From: Bimuria novae-zelandiae CBS 107.79
Taxonomy: Eukaryota; Ascomycota; Dothideomycetes; Pleosporales; Didymosphaeriaceae
Direction of reading: 5' to 3'
Assembly (NCBI GenBank): GCA_010015655.1
Contig: ML976666.1
Span: 563,239-627,238 of the forward strand
Length of the DNA stretch: 64,000 nt
Position numbers and translations under genes: made by a program. Of this stretch, positions 1 to 13,094 are shown in pieces (position 1 is the first letter of the stretch; the number at the start of each line of letters is the position of its first letter). Under the pieces are notes generated by a model, which was given only the letters and a program-made list of their open reading frames with translations, was not told the DNA's origin and ran no database searches.

Positions 1-718
1 TAAGCAGCCTAGGGCTATGTCACATGACGACACTAGTCTCATGAGTCAGCTCGATCACTATAAACGAGCCTCTGATCACTCCATGTACACAGACACACAG
101 AACACACACAATACACTACCTTTATACATACCACCCACCTGCTTACATATAATAATAGATAAAGCTATTAGCAAACGCAAGATTATAAAGGAGCTAATAG
201 GCCTTATTACTTAGTAGCGTAATAATAAAGAACGCCTTCCTACACTGCATAAAGTAGCGCTTAATATCTTTATTGCACTAGTAATGGGTTCAGACCTAGA
301 GCGTCGATTCAGTGAGGCTTTAAAAACGTGTACACTAAATAGGAGCTCACTATTAGGATCCACGTTAGAGAGGAATTAGGTCCTTAGGTCTCTTATATAG
401 GAGGGTGTGGTACGAGAGTGTCGGGTAGCAAATATTGCTAAAACTAAATACTTTAATATTAATTCTAGGGATTCTAATTAACTACTTTTATATATAAAAT
501 TTTATTATAATATATTATTATAGAGACTGTAGGTCACTAGCGTATAATTAATATATCTATTATTTATAAGTGACTTTTATTTAATTTAATAAGTATTATA
601 GCAAGTTCGCTAGCTAAGACATAACTTACTAGTATAAAAATTAAGGTTTATCTACCCCGTTGCGGGGTATTAATTTAAATTGAGTTATTTAAATTGAGTT
701 AAAATTAAATTAAATTAA
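1..718 (+). mobile_element. RIP-degraded hAT transposase relic, C-terminal end
   Basis: This AT-rich stretch keeps one recognisable piece. From about 237 to 450 the + strand reads as the C-terminal dimerisation domain of a hAT transposase: a proline-led helix, then a conserved S-D-L-E-R-R-F-S-E block at about 295-325, then a stretch where tryptophan and glutamine codons have become TAG. The rest, up to 718, is TA-rich with no open frame, and it ends in a run of short TTAAATT-type direct repeats (about 675-729). The element is dead and truncated by the window edge. Family knowledge: this domain is the most conserved part of hAT transposases. No terminal repeats or target duplication could be found here. 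Confidence 0.7.
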
Positions 719-1458
719 TTAAATTAAATGTTGCTTTAATTTTATCCGTTGCGAGCCCTGAGTCGGATGACTTGCGCCATCAATCATCCAAGGTGGGTTC
801 CGTTCCCAGTCCCTTTTCCCTTCCTCGAAGATACGACCTTTGATCTCCTTGAACTTCTCATATTCCATTTCCGTGGCGAAATTATCCCGTCTATCCATGT
901 TCTTTACAAGCTCCTGTATCCTCCTTAGGGCTGCATCTGCCATGGTCATCTTGGTTTTCGTGATGTATCGCATGTAAGTTTTGGCACCTCTTTCCTTCCA
1001 AATCTCGATGTCTAGGGCGTAACGATGTCGGATGAGATCCCGTAGCTCACGCATTACATCTTTGGTCTCTGTTGGTAGGACAGCAATGGTGCGGTATCTT
1101 TGAGAGCACACTTCGAGCCAGACTTCCGCGGATTCACGTACGAGGTCAATGAAGGACTGGTTGTGTTGCGGATAGATTGTTGAGATATTCGCCGTCACAC
1201 TCAGAACGCTCTCAACAACCAATGCTATACGTTGCTCAAAATCATCGGTCAATGTTGTCCGATCGGTGGAGTTTCTCCCTGCAGAAAGCTGTTCCAGGCA
1301 CTGCTTCATCTTTTCATATCGCCATCTTCGGACTCAACAGTTGCGAGTGGCCACCTCACCGTCGCTGATAGAGACCGATCTGGGTGAAGTTAAATCAATG
1401 TCTAAGTTGGCCGGTTCTACTTACCTTCGCCAGAACTGTCCAACCGTGTGTTATCCAT
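719..1458 (-). CDS. Hypothetical protein, two exons, 3' end inside AT-rich DNA
   Basis: I do not recognise the family. A 196-codon open frame (719-1309) extends upstream if a 92-bp intron (1333-1424, donor GTAAGT, acceptor TTGAG) is removed; this joins a short first exon starting with ATG at 1458 and leaves no in-frame stop. The protein would be about 215 residues, helical and charged, rich in Glu, Arg and Lys, with a C-terminal W-E-R-N-P-P-W motif. The last residues (about I-K-L-K-Q-H-L-I) are encoded by the AT-rich repeat block at 719-740, so the original C-terminus may have been replaced when the neighbouring transposon landed. It lies on the same strand as the broken coiled-coil gene upstream; they could be remnants of one locus. 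Splice model not proven. Confidence 0.45.
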
Positions 1459-1758
1459 ACTCTGTCCCTCTTCCCCAAGGACTCTGAGTGGTGTAGCAAA
1501 TAGCCATATACTGTTTCGGACAATCTGTTGCCTCGGCCTCCGAAAATTTTCGGGGTATATCTGTCACGGTTTATGGCTCTTACCCTATGAGATGGTTACT
1601 CCTACCCTTGCTTGGTTGCTACTCAACTTTCTGAGAGTACTACCCCTATCTGGAACTAGCGTTGTTTGTGCTCGCGCACCTATACTTTCTGTAGCTCCAA
1701 GATAGTACCACCTCAGTTCAATCCCACAATCTTTTCGACTGCGTACTGTCCGCTCTGC

Positions 1759-2257
1759 TCACCGCAACAATATCTGTTGCAGTACATGCTCTGGGGAAGG
1801 CCATGTCGACTGCTTAAGGATATCCCATTGCATTCGGGAAAACTCTTCCACCTCTCCCGCCATGTTTTCGAAACGTGCTCCTAGCTCATGATCCGTTAAG
1901 CCTCTGATGTGTTCTCTTTTTAAGAATGCACTTTTCAACTTTTCGATATCTCTTTTGCCATTCTCGATCTGTGCCGCGAATTTACTCTGTAGTTGACTTT
2001 CAAGATCCACAGACTGTTCGCGCATGTTGTCAAGAGCCGCGTTTAAAGCCTGTGTCTCTGATCTGTGTTTCGTCATCTGTCGTCATCTGCTCCGACATGA
2101 TGTTCTCATGCTTCTGTTTGAGGGAATGTTCTGCTTGCTTGACCGCTTCATTTCTTTGGTTTGTGAACAGGCTGACATCACGGCTATGCTTGTCTCGCTC
2201 GTATTTGAGTACGGCTTTATGGTCCTTTATGAGCTTCTCTTCTTTCTCTCTGTCTTC
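1759..2257 (-). pseudogene. Broken coiled-coil gene, frame lost at a 10-bp tandem duplication
   Basis: The minus strand encodes a long heptad-like, Glu/Lys/Gln-rich helix in two frames: one open from 2257 down to about 2085, the other from 2076 down to the stop at 1759. They meet at a perfectly placed tandem decamer (2071-2080 and 2081-2090, differing in one base). Discounting one decamer puts both halves in one frame, giving a continuous coiled coil of about 160 residues. No start codon was fixed at the 5' end, because the upstream frame meets a stop at 2258-2260. No family was recognised. An alternative is an unusual intron, but no GT..AG pair fits as simply as the duplication does. Confidence 0.5.
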
Positions 2258-2340
2258 TCACGCCTTCGCGATGTAATCGTCCTCTCTTGCTGCATAGTTA
2301 TTTTTCAAATTTTTGTCCTTTCACGACGAAGAGGCTAGTC

Positions 2341-3111
2341 TACTTTTAGTTAGCATGTTTTGTCTATGTACCTGTCCCTCGTAAGGGTGTCTAGTTGTCT
2401 TTCTATATACACTTACTCACACGTGTAGATAGCTTCGGCTTTCATTTTAAATAACTGATGGCACGAAACTGCCCGCTGATTACCGTAGGTAAGTATGTAT
2501 ACTCTTGGAAGGAAATTCAGGCCTGGTTCTTATTACTGAATTACATATGTACCTGTGGTACGGACGGTCTAAAAGCATACTGAAGGTTATACCGATGCCT
2601 ACATGTAGTAAGAACCACAATCGTACCGAACGATTCCTAATCAAGCGAAAGTAAAGCTTCGCTATCACTTTGGTCCCAAGACTACCGTTGGCAAGTGTAC
2701 CTACACCTGTGCACTTGCCCACAAAAAAAACCCTGGAAAAAGAAGGACCAATCACCCGCAGCGATGTACGAAGCTTTCATAGGTCATGTAGAAGTTTTAG
2801 ATATCTCAGAGCAGATATTAACAAGGTCGACTTGTTAGCCACATGGGAATCACAGTACCTCGAAAAAGTCACAGATAGCGCACTAACCATCTCCTCATGA
2901 AACTATCCAAAGTACGTCAAGTTACCCCAGGCCCATCTGTGGCTTTTTCGAGAGCCTAGGTACCTCCCACAGGGTCCCACGTCCCGGGAGCCGCCCCGCC
3001 GAGCACGCTAAAGCCACGCGCTCGCCTAACCGCATCCGACGCTGTGCATCATTGATCCACCTTCACAGCTCCCCAGCTCCATCTCTTCCACACCACACAA
3101 CTCCACCCACG
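2341..3111. other. Intergenic region before the thioesterase gene
   Basis: No convincing gene. Only short ORFs in scattered frames occur (for example a minus-strand frame at 2480-2755) with no family resemblance. Base composition becomes C-rich from about 2950, which probably marks the promoter and 5' leader of the downstream palmitoyl-protein thioesterase gene. Confidence 0.4.
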
Positions 3112-4101
3112 ATGCTGCACCTACTCCCGCTCTCAACACTGCTTCTACTGCGCACGATCGTCGCAACCCCCACACCCGTTCCAGAACCCCAACCGGAATC
3201 AACCCCAGAATCAGACCCGCTCCCTCTGATCATCTGGCACGGCCTAGGCGACAACTACGCCGCCGACGGCCTGCACACAGTGGGCGACCTCGCCTCAGAG
3301 ATCAACCCTGGCACCTACGTCTACTACATCCGGCTCGACGAGTCCCCCGACTCCGACAAAACCGCAACCTTCTACGGCAACGTAACCTCTCAACTCGCCC
3401 AGGTCTGCGCCGCCCTCGCCGCCGACCCGATCCTCTCGACCGCCCCAGCCGTAAACGCCCTCGGCTTCTCCCAAGGCGGGCAGTTCCTGCGCGGCTTCGT
3501 CGAGCGCTGCAACGTACCCAAAGTAAAGAACCTCGTCACCTTCGGCAGCCAGCACAACGGCATCGCAAAGTACCAGCTCTGCGGCGCCACCGACTGGCTG
3601 TGCAAAACCTACATCGGGCTCCTCAAAGCGAATACATGGGGCCACTGGGTCCAGAACCACCTCGTCCCAGCGCAGTACTTCCGCGCGACCGACGACGACA
3701 CCGGCGAGCCAACACAAGAATACCTCGAGAACTCGAATTTCCTGGCTGATATCAATAACGAGCGCGCGGAGAAGAATGCAACCTACGCCGAGAATATCGC
3801 GAGCTTGGAGAAGTTTGTCATGTATGTGTTTGAGGACGATACGACGGTCGTGCCGAAGGAGAGCGGATGGTTTGCCCAGACGAATATTTCAAGTGGCGAG
3901 GTTACGAGGTTGAGGGAGAGGAGGTTGTATAAGGAGGATTGGATTGGGCTGAGGAAGTTGGATGAGAAGGGCGGGTTGGTGTTTAAGACGACCGAGGGAG
4001 GGCATATGCAGTTGTCGGATGAGGTGCTTACGGATGTCTTCAAGACTTACTTCTCACCAACCAAGGGGAGCTCGCGTGAGGAGGAGCAGGTCGAGTTGTA
4101 G
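3112..4101 (+). CDS. Palmitoyl-protein thioesterase 1 (lysosomal/vacuolar lipid-protein hydrolase)
   Basis: The enzyme removes thioester-linked fatty acids from cysteines of proteins during vacuolar degradation. The chosen start at 3112 gives a 329-residue protein with a clear signal peptide (L-L-P-L-S-T-L-L-L-L-R run); an in-frame ATG at 3052 would add 20 residues in front and hide the signal. Family marks: W-H-G-L-G-D near residue 42-47, the nucleophile serine in G-F-S-Q-G-G (Ser120), a likely acid Asp243 in the E-D-D-T-T-V-V-P segment, and His298 in G-G-H-M-Q-L, matching the Ser-Asp-His order of the family. N-glycosylation sequons occur (N-V-T, N-A-T, N-I-S). The gene has no intron. It stands convergent to the UTP30-like gene, 359 bp apart. 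Confidence 0.9.
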   Translation: MLHLLPLSTLLLLRTIVATPTPVPEPQPESTPESDPLPLIIWHGLGDNYAADGLHTVGDLASEINPGTYVYYIRLDESPDSDKTATFYGNVTSQLAQVCAALAADPILSTAPAVNALGFSQGGQFLRGFVERCNVPKVKNLVTFGSQHNGIAKYQLCGATDWLCKTYIGLLKANTWGHWVQNHLVPAQYFRATDDDTGEPTQEYLENSNFLADINNERAEKNATYAENIASLEKFVMYVFEDDTTVVPKESGWFAQTNISSGEVTRLRERRLYKEDWIGLRKLDEKGGLVFKTTEGGHMQLSDEVLTDVFKTYFSPTKGSSREEEQVEL

Positions 4102-4460
4102 TGCAGCTTCTTATTTAGTGAGGTTAGTAGCTGCGCCGGTCCGCAATGGTTTTGGAGCGGCTTTTTGGAAGGCGTTTTGGACGCATATGTGCAGGTATTC
4201 GCTCCGACGTTGGGTGTTGAGATGGGCACTATGGTCAGGACTGTGCTTTGAAACGTCTACGCTGCAGGCAAGGTCCGCTGAATCACGGAATGTCCGATCA
4301 TGCAAAGATCGTTTACCCATGAGACGTGTAACATAGCCGATCATGGATTGTACAGAACTATGGTAGATGGTAGAAGAACGTGATATTCATTCATGAAATA
4401 ATCAGACTACCCATTTTATGCGCCGGAACGCCACCCAACATGTAATACTAGAGAAACTGT

Positions 4461-5703
4461 TTAGCTAGCAATCAACGGCGTCTGCACCGACTGCAGCGCC
4501 TCCTGCTTGAGCTTGTTCCGCTTCTCCTTGCTTATCGAGCGCGACTGGCTCTGCTCCGGGCCCTTCTTCGCCTTCTTCGCTTTTCTCCTCTGCCTTTTCT
4601 CCTCGAGGTCCTCGTCGTCGAGCAGCTCCTCCTCCCACTCTTCCCACTTCTTCCGCTTCTCACCTCCCTTCTTGCTTCCATCTGTGATCACACGCTGGGG
4701 TGCCTCGTCCAGAACCTTGTCCTCGTCCGCCCACTGCTCTTCGGTGAGCCAGATGGGAAGAGCCTTTGTCGTAGGGCCCTTGATGTACAGACCGCGCACG
4801 TTCCGCCACTTGTGCTCAATGTGCTTCTCAACAAGCTTCTCGACCACCGCCTCGACATTCTCCTTTAGCTGCTGCGGCGTCATAGACAGCTTGCCCACCT
4901 TGATTGACGTATTCGCCGACGGACTCATGCTCACATACGTCGCACTCAGCGCAGCCTCGATCTCCTTCGCCACCCCCTTTGGCGTTCCAATGACGTTCTC
5001 CTGCTTTTTCTTGTCGTCCTTCTTGCTCTTATCAATGTATGCGCCGGCAGTGAGCCTGATCGGGATAGGTCGCTTGGACTTGGTGCTGTAGAAGGTTTTG
5101 CCTAGCGTCTCGGCGACGATCTTGGTAACACGCTCGTCGACCATGAAGACGTCGTACAAAGCGAGGAGTTGGCGCTTGTTCTCGAAGGGCTTCCACTTCT
5201 TCCGGAGCTTGTCAACGCCGATCACGCGCGCGACTCTTGTGCGCAGGTCGGCGGGGAACTCGTCGGATGCGACGAGGTCTTTGTAGGCGCGCTGGGGGTC
5301 TTTGGTGAAGATGCATATCCGCACATCGCTGCCGACGATGGGATGCGGAAGAGGGCTATGTAAGGTCAGCGATAGCTAAAATTGAACTGTGCTGTGGTGC
5401 GTACAGTTTTGTAGGCTTCAATCGGTTTGAGTCGTGGACGTGGGTCTTGGTTGAGACATTAAGGAAGATCGCCTGGTCCTGGTCGGCAGAGTCGTCTTCG
5501 TCGACAGCGAGGTTCTTTTTCCCGGCCTTCTCCTCCTTCTCTTGCGCATGCTTTTTCATATGTGCTATCAGCCCCTTGGCTGCACGCTCAACCTGCGCGG
5601 GATCCAGCTGGTACGGCGTGCTAGACTTCTTCGCAACAAGTGGCGCATTCGCGCTCTTCTCCCCTGTCGGTTCCGACTTCACGAGAGACTTTGATTTGGC
5701 CAT
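4461..5703 (-). CDS. UTP30/CIC1-like ribosome-biogenesis protein with ribosomal L1 fold
   Basis: This nucleolar L1-fold protein is expected to act in pre-rRNA processing, like yeast Utp30 and Cic1. Two exons (5405-5703 and 4461-5355) flank a 49-bp intron with donor GTACGC and acceptor ACATAG; joining them gives 397 residues with an unbroken frame. Features in order: a Lys-rich N-terminus, the L1-like body (about residues 45-290) including the H-P-I-V-G-S-D junction typical of this family just after the intron, a segment with I-P-I-R-L-T, and a strongly acidic then basic tail (E-E-W-E-E-E-L-L-D-D-E-D, then Lys/Arg clusters) that resembles a nucleolar localisation signal. Which of the two yeast paralogues it matches best cannot be decided by eye. 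Confidence 0.85.
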
Positions 5704-5881
5704 TTTGCAGTTAGAGGAGCAGGCGGTGAGGTATGTGGAGACGTGCAGGTCAGTGTGAAGTGCGGTCGCAAAGGCTACCGCTCAACTTTTGCCAAGAGAA
5801 AAGTTCGGGGTTAGAAATTTTGGACAGCGACAAGCTCGGAGAAACGTTGATACGTGATAGTGGGGCGAGCCGATTTGGTCG

Positions 5882-6184
5882 CTAGCGGTGCCGGCGCTGA
5901 GTACGAGCCTTCCAGTAGTGATACCGGTATACAACGAGGCTGAAGCTCGTGAAGCACCCTGCAATACCCAAAATAAGCACGGTTAGTGACACTCTTGGCT
6001 TCACGAGGACAATCTTGTCGATCGGTAACGCGAGCGAGTATCGTGGCCCGATGTCGGTGTTAGGAACCGTGAGCGTATGGTGTAAACCAATGTTGAACAA
6101 AGTCATACTGTTAGGGATAGTGGTGAGAGACTGCTGTGCGGACAATGTGCAGGGTTTTAAAGGCTTGCTGTTGAGGAAAGGCAT
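5882..6184 (-). CDS. Possible small single-pass membrane protein, gene structure uncertain
   Basis: A 100-codon minus-strand frame contains one clear membrane helix near its C-terminus (V-S-L-T-V-L-I-L-G-I-A-G-C-F-T-S-F-S-L-V-V-Y) followed by a short basic tail ending R-T-Q-R-R-H-R, so the C-terminus would face the cytosol. Upstream on the same strand (about 6190-6510) are further protein-like stretches in other frames with stops, so this may be the last exon of a longer spliced or decayed gene. I considered GPI-biosynthesis accessory proteins because of the layout (lumenal domain plus one C-terminal helix) but see no diagnostic motif. It sits just upstream of the UTP30-like gene on the same strand. 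Confidence 0.3.
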   Translation of the reverse strand: MPFLNSKPLKPCTLSAQQSLTTIPNSMTLFNIGLHHTLTVPNTDIGPRYSLALPIDKIVLVKPRVSLTVLILGIAGCFTSFSLVVYRYHYWKARTQRRHR

Positions 6185-7689
6185 CCCTCATCCGTGGTTG
6201 CACACAGCTTCAACAAAGTGGTTCAACAAACGGCAACCACTTGAGGGTAGCCTCGGTCCAATCAGCGTGAACCGTCGCGTCGCGGCACGCGACTTCAAGA
6301 TGCATCTCGTTCTGCCGGCAACCGTGTCTGGTCCCGTTTTGCAAAGCTGCAATGCAGTCACCCGAGCCGACGACATCTTCGAATCACGTCTTTGGACCAT
6401 CAGGCACAACGTTCACGTTGACTGCAGTGATCTCACGGTGAAGCTGAAGCATTGCCTTTCAAAGCAGACGCGTAGAGAACCCGTATCAAATTGTCTTACG
6501 CCAATTCGTGCCGAGCTCGTCATTGATTCAGCTGGCTAACGACGCGAGCCACGGTGATGGCGGTACCCAAGCGAGATGTTCAAGCCGAAACCCACACCAG
6601 GCCCCCTTCACCACCGCGGTTTCAACGCGTCTATTGCTCGCTTCACGACGTGTTCTTCACCGTGCACTCGCGCAATGTCAAGGCACAGCCTAGTCAGCAG
6701 AGTGGGTTGCTGCACGAACAATTTTTCTCACGCTGCGTGACGTTTCTGGTCCGTCCCAAGTCCTTCGTCCCACAATGCGAGGCACTACTGCATGTCAGTA
6801 TGGTAGCCTAGACATGCGCGGTGTTGGCTGCAGCTAGTTTTGTAGTTGTGACCAGATGATGTTTGCACTGTGAATGTAGATGCCTCTGCAGAGACATATG
6901 AATATATGCTAGTAAGACAATTGGAGCAAGTTCATTTTGTGGAACATCGGCCGATCAGGCTGAATCGGATTTATAGAGCTCGTTCTACGTGCGAACCAGA
7001 CACGAACCAGGATTTTGGTTGCTGCGAGCAAGATCACAACCTGCAACGCGTAGTTGGCTCTGCCAATAGACGCGGGCAGGCGAAGGCCGACGGAGGGGCT
7101 GGGACGACACATTTATATAGGCACATCAGCAACCGAGCGAGTGAACAGCCCTGCCTGACGTGCGTATTTGCGCTCGTGCACGAGCTTTGTGAACGGATCT
7201 AGGTATGTTCCCGGCGAGGAACGCCCTGGTGAAGGAAGGACGTACAGCGCGTTGCAACTTCGACTTCACTACTAGACTTCAAGCAGAGTCTATATAGATC
7301 TCAACCATGTGCAGCACAGAACGCGTAACATGCCCTGTGCCACTTTTTGATTGCAAGGAATAAATAATTTGTGCTGGAAGTGGAGGCGTGGAGAAATTCC
7401 CTGGCACCGCTCACCTGGTCCGAGCTGCCAGACGCGCTACCTCCAAACGCAACGCGACCAGCATTCTACGCTGCAGACGTGGGCCTCGCCGACGTGACCG
7501 CCTTCCCTTCACCAATTGACCGAATGGCCTCTTCTTCTTGACCTCACCTGGCCGTCCTCTCATTCTCCTCTGCCCTACACTGACCCGACAGCCGCTTCGT
7601 CTGCCGGCTGTCCGTCGCCCTACGCCTACACGTTCACGTCCGTCCGGATAGAGGCACGGCACGTCGCTCAGCAGCGCGTCTCTGTCACG
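6185..7689. other. Long intergenic region and TOS4-like gene leader
   Basis: Short overlapping ORFs on both strands occur (for example + frames at 6508-6811 and 6870-7202) but they lack family resemblance. From about 7400 the + strand becomes pyrimidine-rich (CCTC, TCTTC), as expected for a fungal promoter and 5' leader. The open frame of the downstream gene begins at 7516, but the segment 7516-7689 reads like untranslated leader. Confidence 0.35.
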
Positions 7690-9275
7690 ATGGACTCTTC
7701 TCCTCGCGCCAGGACATCGCAATTGCCCCTGGAGCCCGAGCAACAGCGCTCCGAGCACACGCGGAAGCCGTCACTGCTCCCCGCTTTCGAACCGCTCTCG
7801 TCGTCGCCCTTCCCGCGTCCGACATCCTCCAAGCGCAAATTCGACGAGGGCTCTCCGTCTTACCCCAAGCAGCACCTGAAGTACTATCCTACGCCTGTGC
7901 CTACTTCCTCGACCGGCATTCTGGCCTCCTCGTCGCCGCAGAACCGGCCCGGTCTCCAACGTACCATCTCCGCCCTCTCAGAGCGGCGCCCGCTCGGGGC
8001 TGTGCCCACGGTTCAGGTGCCCGCAAATGGCGAAGTGCTTCGCATGGGTAGGTCTTCCAACTCGTCTGACTACCAGCTGTCTACAAATCGCCTCATTTCG
8101 CGCGTCCACGTTCAAGCCGTCTACTACGCCCCGACCGCGTCTTACCCGAATGGTTGCATAGATGTGGAATGCTTCGGATGGAACGGTGCAACGATACATT
8201 GCGGAGGCAATGTCGTGGACCTCGCTAAGAACGAGACGTTCAGGGCAGAGTATCCGGAGGAGGAGATCATCCTAGATGTTCAAGATACCCGCGTCATGAT
8301 CGCGTGGCCTGAGCTTCCAGCAAAGACTTCATGGGACTCGGAGGACGACCTCTCCCCTACTCATCGACCTTCTCAAGGTCACTTCGCGTCAAGCCCCCCG
8401 ATCGTTCCGCGTTCACCTGTGTCGCAGAGCCCAATCCGGCAACCCGTGTTCGCGGCTGGTCGCGTCCAACCTACTTCTGCAGCACCACCCATGCAGATCT
8501 TCGAAGACGAAAATGATCGTGAAAGGAACGGCAGTGTTACCCCGACACCTGCCAGCCCCACGGCTGCTGACGAGACCTTCATCCACCCCTCCAAGCCGTA
8601 CTCCCATCCCGGCTCCGGCCGCAGGACCTCGAAAGCCACCGAGGAGAGCTTCTCGGATGAAGATGGCGAGAACGAGGAGAATGACCCCATCATTCACTCC
8701 TTTGGTCCATTCGGAGCGAATCTGAACTCTCGTCTTGCCTCCTTCTCCACCGCTACGCCCTTGCAGCCGTTGTCTGCTCGCCGCCGCCGCTCCATAGCGA
8801 ATCCTTCCCCACGCAAGTCATCGTCCTTCGAAGAGCGCCTTTTCAAAGAGTCTCCAATCAAGAATCACATCATCAACCAGCTTGCGTACTCCCGCATCCA
8901 CTCACAGCCCCTGTCGGTCATACACAGCAACCTTCCCGCTGAGCTGAAGGCAGCCCAGTGCAAGAGGTCCGACGCCGGTGAAGAGGGTGTTCCCGAGTTC
9001 AGCAAGAAGGATCTCAAGACGCTGATGGACACCATTCCCTGCATTGGCGAGATCCCTCGCTCCGGCAAGGACGCCGCAGGCCAACCTCTCGAGAACGAGT
9101 TCTACTACGTTCCCGAGATGGACTCGGACATGCTGAGGCGCGAGACTGTTGGCGTGCGCGGTACTGGTCTTCGATCCGTGAGAAAGCAGCACAAGGTATG
9201 TCCCCCGTCGGTCCTGTTTAGCCGACTTGTACTCACACCTGCCAGCAATACTACTGGAAGAAGCCCCGCGTGTGA
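7690..9275 (+). CDS. FHA-domain protein, TOS4/PLM2-like
   Basis: In yeast the related Tos4 and Plm2 are SBF/MBF-controlled chromatin-associated proteins acting at the G1/S transition and in the DNA-damage response; the same type of role is inferred here. The frame opens at 7516, but the ATG at 7690 starts the Ser/Pro-rich N-terminus better. Exon 1 ends at 9195; a 50-bp intron (9196-9245, GTATGT..TGCCAG) leads to a 30-bp last exon encoding Q-Y-Y-W-K-K-P-R-V and a stop, giving 511 residues. The FHA domain spans about residues 106-206 with G-R-S-S (120-123), S-R-V-H (137-140) and the N-G pair (165-166), the usual phosphothreonine-binding elements. Flanking regions are disordered with many S/T-P sites, suggesting CDK control. 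If the intron is ignored the protein gains an unlikely tail. Confidence 0.82.
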
Positions 9276-10987
<1,712 letters not shown>

Positions 10988-11264
10988 GGTGTCGGTGCTG
11001 CTGGATCTTGTCTGAGGTTCACGAGGTGAGGCGGCGAGCGATTTGTGAGCGAAGTGCGAGTGCTCGCTTAGCAGTTGGCCCGTGCTGGTTTATCTCATCA
11101 CGTGTTTCAACCTCGCCCCAGGCAAAATTCACAAATGACATACCCGCCGTCAAAGCCCGCAATACAGAATGGTCGCCCAGGACAGTTAATATATTGTAAA
11201 ATTTGAGTCTCATTCAAAAAGCTGCATTTAACAGCTCGCTCTGAATTTCACAGGAGAGTTTCGC

Positions 11265-13094
11265 CTAAGCATCCCCGAGGTCCTCTCCACGAACGAGATC
11301 CTGAGCCTCGGCCTCTGATGTGTCACCAACCGGTCGCTGAGATGCTGCCTTCTGCTTTCGACCCTGCTCCCGCACAATTTTCCTCTCAATGTGCCCTACA
11401 CATCTAACTAGCATATCCATTGTCAACCCAGCAAGCCTGGCTGCTTCCTCGAAGAACTGCCGAGCATGATCAGGTAACTCACTTTCCTTTTTATAATGTG
11501 CATATCGTGTTCCTGGACGCAAGACACTTGCGTCGTCGTCGTCTGGAATCTCTCCGACTGCTCTAGCCGTGCCATGCACCGCCCTGAGAAGCTGAAGGTT
11601 TCCGTTGTGCAATCGACCTGCGGACGATTTCCGTGGCTGGATGTCCGCATCTGAAGTGACAGGAAACATGTCGTACATTGCAGCGTGGAAGTCGTCGACT
11701 GCCCTGTTCGACTGGAGGTGTGTCTCTCCCAGGAATTTGCTCAGGTAGAAGTCGAGATACTGATCGAGCTGGTCGTTCGACATAAAGAACACGTCCTTCT
11801 CCTCCACCTTCGTCAATTCTTCGGTCGTGAATCGGTCTTCACCTCCTCGCGCTACTGCCTTCGTTTCCTGCATGAGTCGAGACCATGCCGCCCAGTCCAT
11901 TGCCGTTGCCGTGGGCTCTGTCAAAGATCTGGGATAGCGCTTCACATTGTCGAATGGAAAAATCAGCTTGACGCATATGACCAGACAAGACATCAAACGG
12001 GCCTCGGGCAAAATGTTTATGTGGAGCTTCTGTCTCGGGGTTACGTTCAGCGCAAAGTCGTACTCGAGCTGTTCGCCAAGTCGAATGGTGGCATCGTAAA
12101 GCTCGAGCGGGAGCGCAAGTTCCTTCAAGTACCGAAAGAGAAGAATCGGAACATTGAGTGGGGGCCATGTGATTGAAAAATTTTGTTCCATCCCGATGTG
12201 TATATTTGCGACCGAGCTGTAAAATCGCCGCAAGCTCAGCAGGGATTGCGGTATGAAGACGCTATGGTATGTTGGCGGCAATCGAGTTTTCATAGCCGGT
12301 GATAAGTATCGTATTGAATTCATATACGGCATATCCTCTTCCGTGGTCCATGTGTAGATGTCTCCTGGTGTCACTGGCAACCGCAGGGTAACGATACCCA
12401 GGTAACAGAGTGAAAGGCAATCAATAAGATTGGGATTCTCTTGCAATTTCTTTTTTCGAGAGGGCAATGCTAAAGGATCGTCCTCTGCCTCTGCCTTGGT
12501 CTCCTGCGTGCTGAAAGTTTGTGATGAAACGAGTTCTTGGCTTTCGTTTCTGATCTTGTTTCCCAGCTGCAAGATGCGGAGCATCCACAGATCTTGTACC
12601 ACAGTCTCAAGTTCGGCTGGTAAACCTTTCTTCTGGATCAAGAAAGCCAACTGGTGGCGTAGAACCAGCTGGACGCATTTGATGTACAAGTCGAAGCCCT
12701 TGGCTCCTCTGTAATCTATATGGCGTTAGCTTCATGCGGGTGTGCATATGTTAGTGCAGGCATTTAACATAAGCCCAACGCGGCCTCATTGCAAGGCCTG
12801 TAGAGAGCAGCCTCGGCACATGCGTGTAATGCAAATGGACCCACATTTATACACATGCTCCCGCTCCTCCTCATCCACCTTTTTTCGCGTAGTCCTCCTG
12901 ATCGCGGTCTCGAAGTGGTCATCGTCTTCGCCCGCTATCATCTCCTACAGATTGGTTAGCGACAAATCTGTTGAATCTTTTTGCGCCCTACGTACGCCCT
13001 TGCGGTGCCCATTTTCGCAGTAGAGGTACCCATCTTCGCCTTCTTCATATTTTCTAGAACGACAATTTTCCACGCCGCATCGGGGAGGAGCCAT
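11265..13094 (-). CDS. RRN7: RNA polymerase I core-factor subunit RRN7 (TAF1B family)
   Basis: Rrn7 is the TFIIB-like subunit of the core factor that recruits Pol I to rDNA promoters. Three exons: 12996-13094, 12845-12944 and 11265-12715, with introns 12945-12995 and 12716-12844; joined length 1650 nt, 549 residues, frame open throughout. The first exon carries the N-terminal zinc ribbon: Cys6, Cys11, Cys26 and His30 with the family pattern of an aromatic before the third ligand (Y-L-Y-C-E-N-G-H-R-K-G). After it comes an acidic linker, then the cyclin-like region starting at G-A-K-G-F-D-L-Y-I-K-C and a long C-terminal domain. The donor of intron 2 (GTGGGT) is the least certain border. The neighbouring eIF5A gene on the same strand ends 449 bp upstream. 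Confidence 0.88.

Noticed and set aside
3063..3717. Long antisense frames over the thioesterase gene
   Set aside because: They are shadows caused by the C-rich codon usage of the real gene; they have no family resemblance.
4507..5091. 194-codon + strand frame opposite the UTP30-like gene
   Set aside because: Ser/Phe-rich antisense of Lys/Glu-rich codons; the minus-strand gene has a clear family match and splice site.
5949..6539. 196-codon + strand frame
   Set aside because: No domain, odd composition, and it overlaps protein-like minus-strand pieces including a membrane helix. Left as unsupported.
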